DNA of 64,000 bases from Litorihabitans aurantiacus (GTDB lineage: Bacteria > Actinomycetota > Actinomycetes > Actinomycetales > Beutenbergiaceae). Under the pieces are notes generated by a model that had not been told where the DNA came from, searched no databases, and was given only the letters and a program-made list of their open reading frames with translations. Each line of letters starts with the position of its first letter. Position 1 is the stretch's first letter. Positions 62,460-64,000 of this stretch are shown piece after piece. Position numbers and translations under genes: made by a program. Location: assembly GCF_030161595.1 (NCBI RefSeq), contig NZ_BSUM01000001.1, positions 806,001 through 870,000 on the forward strand, given 5' to 3'.

Positions 62460-62590
62460 CGGTCCCGTCGTGAGGTGCGACGGCTCGTCCCGGTGAGCGG
62501 TCGCGGCATCGTCGCAGGTCAGGGCGGGGCGGTCCGCGAGGACGTGCCGGTCACACCTCAGGACGGGACACCCTCACCTCAAGACGGGAC
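62441..62590. repeat. Core-and-mirrored-arm element D (2+2 units)
   Basis: Left units begin at 62441 and 62462 (GTCCCGTCGTGAGGTG, 21 bp apart). Inverted right units end at 62569 and 62590, also 21 bp apart. The core (about 65 nt) contains GGCATCGTCGCAGGTCAG, with GCAGGTCAG at 62514-62522. The outer units cover the last codons and stop of both converging genes, NUDIX and the PLP enzyme. The layout equals elements A-C. Confidence 0.78.
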
Positions 62591-63762
62591 GTCCTCCTGC
62601 GACGCCGTCAGCGCCTGCGCGAGGTCGTCCCACAGGTCGTCGACGTCCTCGATGCCGACGCTGACGCGCAGCAGGTCCTCGGGGACGGTCGGCGCCTCGT
62701 TGGGCCAGCGGCGCCGACGCTCGATCATCGACTCCACCCCGCCGAGCGACGTCGCGGGCAGCCAGCGCCGGACGGCGCCGGTGAGGCGGGCCGCCGCGGC
62801 CGCGCCGCCGCGCACGCGCAGCGTGAGGATCGAGCCGTAACCGTCCATCTGACGCGTGGCGAGCTCGTGCTGCGGGTGGTCGGGAAGGCCGGGGTAGGCG
62901 ACGGCGTGCACGGCCGGGTGCTCGCGCAGGCGGCGCGCCAGCTCGGCGGCGTTGTCCTGCGCGCGCTCGACGCGCAGGGCCAGGGTCCGCAGGCCGCGCA
63001 TCGCGAGCCAGGCCTCGAACGGGCCGGCAACGCCGCCGGCGGTCGTGCGGCGCTGGCGCACGCGGGCGAGCAGCGTCTCGTCGCGTGCGAGCACGGCGCC
63101 GAGCACGACGTCGGAGTGTCCCGCCAGGTACTTCGTCACGGAGTGGACCACGACGTCGGCGCCGAGCTCGAGGGGTCGCTGCAGGAGCGGCGTCGCGAAC
63201 GTGTTGTCGACGACGACGATCGCGCCCACCTCGTGCGCGGCTGCCGAGATCGCGGCGATGTCGGCGATCTCGAGCATCGGGTTGGTCGGGGTCTCGAGCC
63301 AGACGAGGGCGGCGGGTACGGGGGTGCAGCGCCGTCGACCCCGTTCTCACCCCGGATCGCGGCGAGGACCGCGTCGGTGTCGGCGATGTCCACCAGGCGG
63401 GGCTCCACCCCGGATCGCTCGCTCAGGTACCGCAGCGCGACGAGCGACTCGTGGTATGCGTGGCGGGGTGCGACGACGGCGCCGCCGACCGCGGTGAGGT
63501 CGAGCGCCGCACTGATCGCGGCCATCCCGGAGGCGAACAGGAGGCCCGGCCGACCGGCGTTCTCGAGCTCGCCGAGCGCCTCCTCGAGCGGCTCCCAGGA
63601 CTCGGTGCCGATGCGGGCGTAGACCTTCTCGCCCGGCCCGGGGTGCTCGTGGCCGACGTAGGTGCTGGACATCACGATCGGGGAGTTCACGGGCGCGCCG
63701 GGCGTGCGCTCGGGGCGCCCCGCCTCGACGACCACCGTGGCGGGGCGGGGGCGTCGCGTCAT
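62579..63762 (-). CDS. Cystathionine gamma-synthase/lyase-family PLP enzyme (frameshifted near 63322)
   Basis: The first frame from ATG 63762 gives MTRRPRPATVVVEAGRPERTPGAPVNSPIVMSSTYVG, YARIGTESWEPLEEALGELENAGRPGLLFASGMAAISAALDL. One base restored in the G run 63320-63324 joins it to ALVWLETPTNPMLEIADIAAISAAAH, VVVDNTFATPLLQRPLELGADVVVHSVTKYLAGHSDVVLG (PLP lysine in SVTKYLAGHSD) and YGSILTLRVRGG. The result is 394 residues. The family covers cystathionine gamma-synthase, beta-/gamma-lyases and methionine gamma-lyase; the exact reaction is not decided. Its start follows TAGGGT by 7 nt (leaderless). Confidence 0.85.
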
Positions 63763-63811
63763 GACCCCGACCCTAAGCGCGGCGGTCCGCTGCGGCCGAC
63801 TCGGCGCCGCG

Positions 63812-63817
63812 TAGTCT
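63812..63817 (+). promoter_or_regulatory. -10 box of leaderless ddl
   Basis: TAGTCT lies exactly 6 nt before GTG 63824, divergent from the TAGGGT of the PLP-enzyme gene. Confidence 0.5.
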
Positions 63818-63823
63818 CGCCGG

Positions 63824-64000
63824 GTGAGTAGGACTCGAGTGGCGATCATCTTCGGCGGGCGCAGCAGCGAGCACGCGATCTCGTGCGCGACGGCGGCGGG
63901 GGTGCTCTCCGCCGTCGACCGCACGCGGTTCGACGTCGTGCCGATCGGGATCGCGCGCGACGGATCGTGGCTGCTGCTCCCGGACGACCCGGAGCCGCTG
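63824..64000 (+). CDS. ddl: D-alanine--D-alanine ligase, N-terminal part
   Basis: The first 59 residues are visible before the window ends. They read MSRTRVAIIFGGRSSEHAISCATAAGVLSAVD and then FDVVPIGIARDGSWLLL, the typical Ddl N-terminal domain with GGRSSEH. The enzyme makes the D-Ala-D-Ala dipeptide for peptidoglycan. Position after plsC-gpsA agrees with related genomes. The gene runs off the window. Confidence 0.93.
   Translation, partial: MSRTRVAIIFGGRSSEHAISCATAAGVLSAVDRTRFDVVPIGIARDGSWLLLPDDPEPL

Noticed and set aside
1766-62522. GCAGGTCAG cores considered as integron attC sites or recombination sites
   Set aside because: No integrase gene or cassette order is present, and the mirrored tandem arms do not match attC structure. 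A recombination role cannot be excluded but has no support.

Overview
The window is very GC-rich (visibly above 70 %), gene-dense DNA from a high-GC Gram-positive bacterium. Start codons are often GTG, and many genes have a TANNNT -10 box only 6-8 nt ahead of the start codon (leaderless transcripts). DUF3516 helicase, DUF2510 and WxL/DUF916 proteins, and an IclR regulator divergent from leuCD, all fit Actinomycetota, order Micrococcales. The gene set resembles Cellulomonadaceae or their neighbours; that placement is inference from gene content and order.

Layout. 1-6.2 kb: branched-chain amino acid genes (end of ilvC, leuB, ilvE, cimA), with an apparent leader-peptide attenuator before cimA. 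6.2-20.6 kb: mixed genes (lplA with a repair glycosylase, a HipBA toxin-antitoxin pair, two DUF2510 membrane proteins, a DUF3516 helicase, an RlmC-like methyltransferase, a VOC protein, a coiled-coil protein, a DUF4349 lipoprotein). 20.7-26.5 kb: an oligopeptide/nickel-type ABC importer with a divergent TetR gene. 26.6-33.2 kb: a BASS/Acr3 transporter, a small L7/L12-like protein, a YigZ protein, conserved hypotheticals, an HGSNAT-like membrane protein and a methyltransferase. 33.3-40.3 kb: FAH-family protein, gltX, HAD hydrolase, tRNA-Gln, tRNA-Glu, IclR regulator, leuC, leuD. 40.3-56.8 kb: a more accessory stretch with an OafA/OatA-like acyltransferase, MarR-MMPL pair, SDR, a seven-gene operon (peptide-type ABC importer, luciferase-like monooxygenase, two AhpD/CMD-type proteins), an XRE-membrane protein pair and a DesK/DesR-like two-component system. 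56.8-64 kb: plsC, gpsA, DUF916 protein, alkaline phosphatase with a WxL-like tail under a PHO box, NUDIX, a Cys/Met-metabolism PLP enzyme and the start of ddl.

Two things cut across the window. First, the intergenic regions carry many elaborate inverted repeats. Four of them share one architecture: a core of about 70 nt with an invariant GCAGGTCAG near its middle, flanked on both sides by equal numbers (2+2 or 4+4) of about 21-bp units in mirror order. The unit sequence differs between loci but is shared within each locus. I do not recognise this family; it is the best candidate for something undescribed. Second, 14 genes, including gltX, ilvE and leuC, are broken by 15 frameshifts. All but one are repaired by restoring one base, nearly always in a short G/C run, so they look like sequence errors rather than pseudogenes. 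Those genes are annotated across the break.
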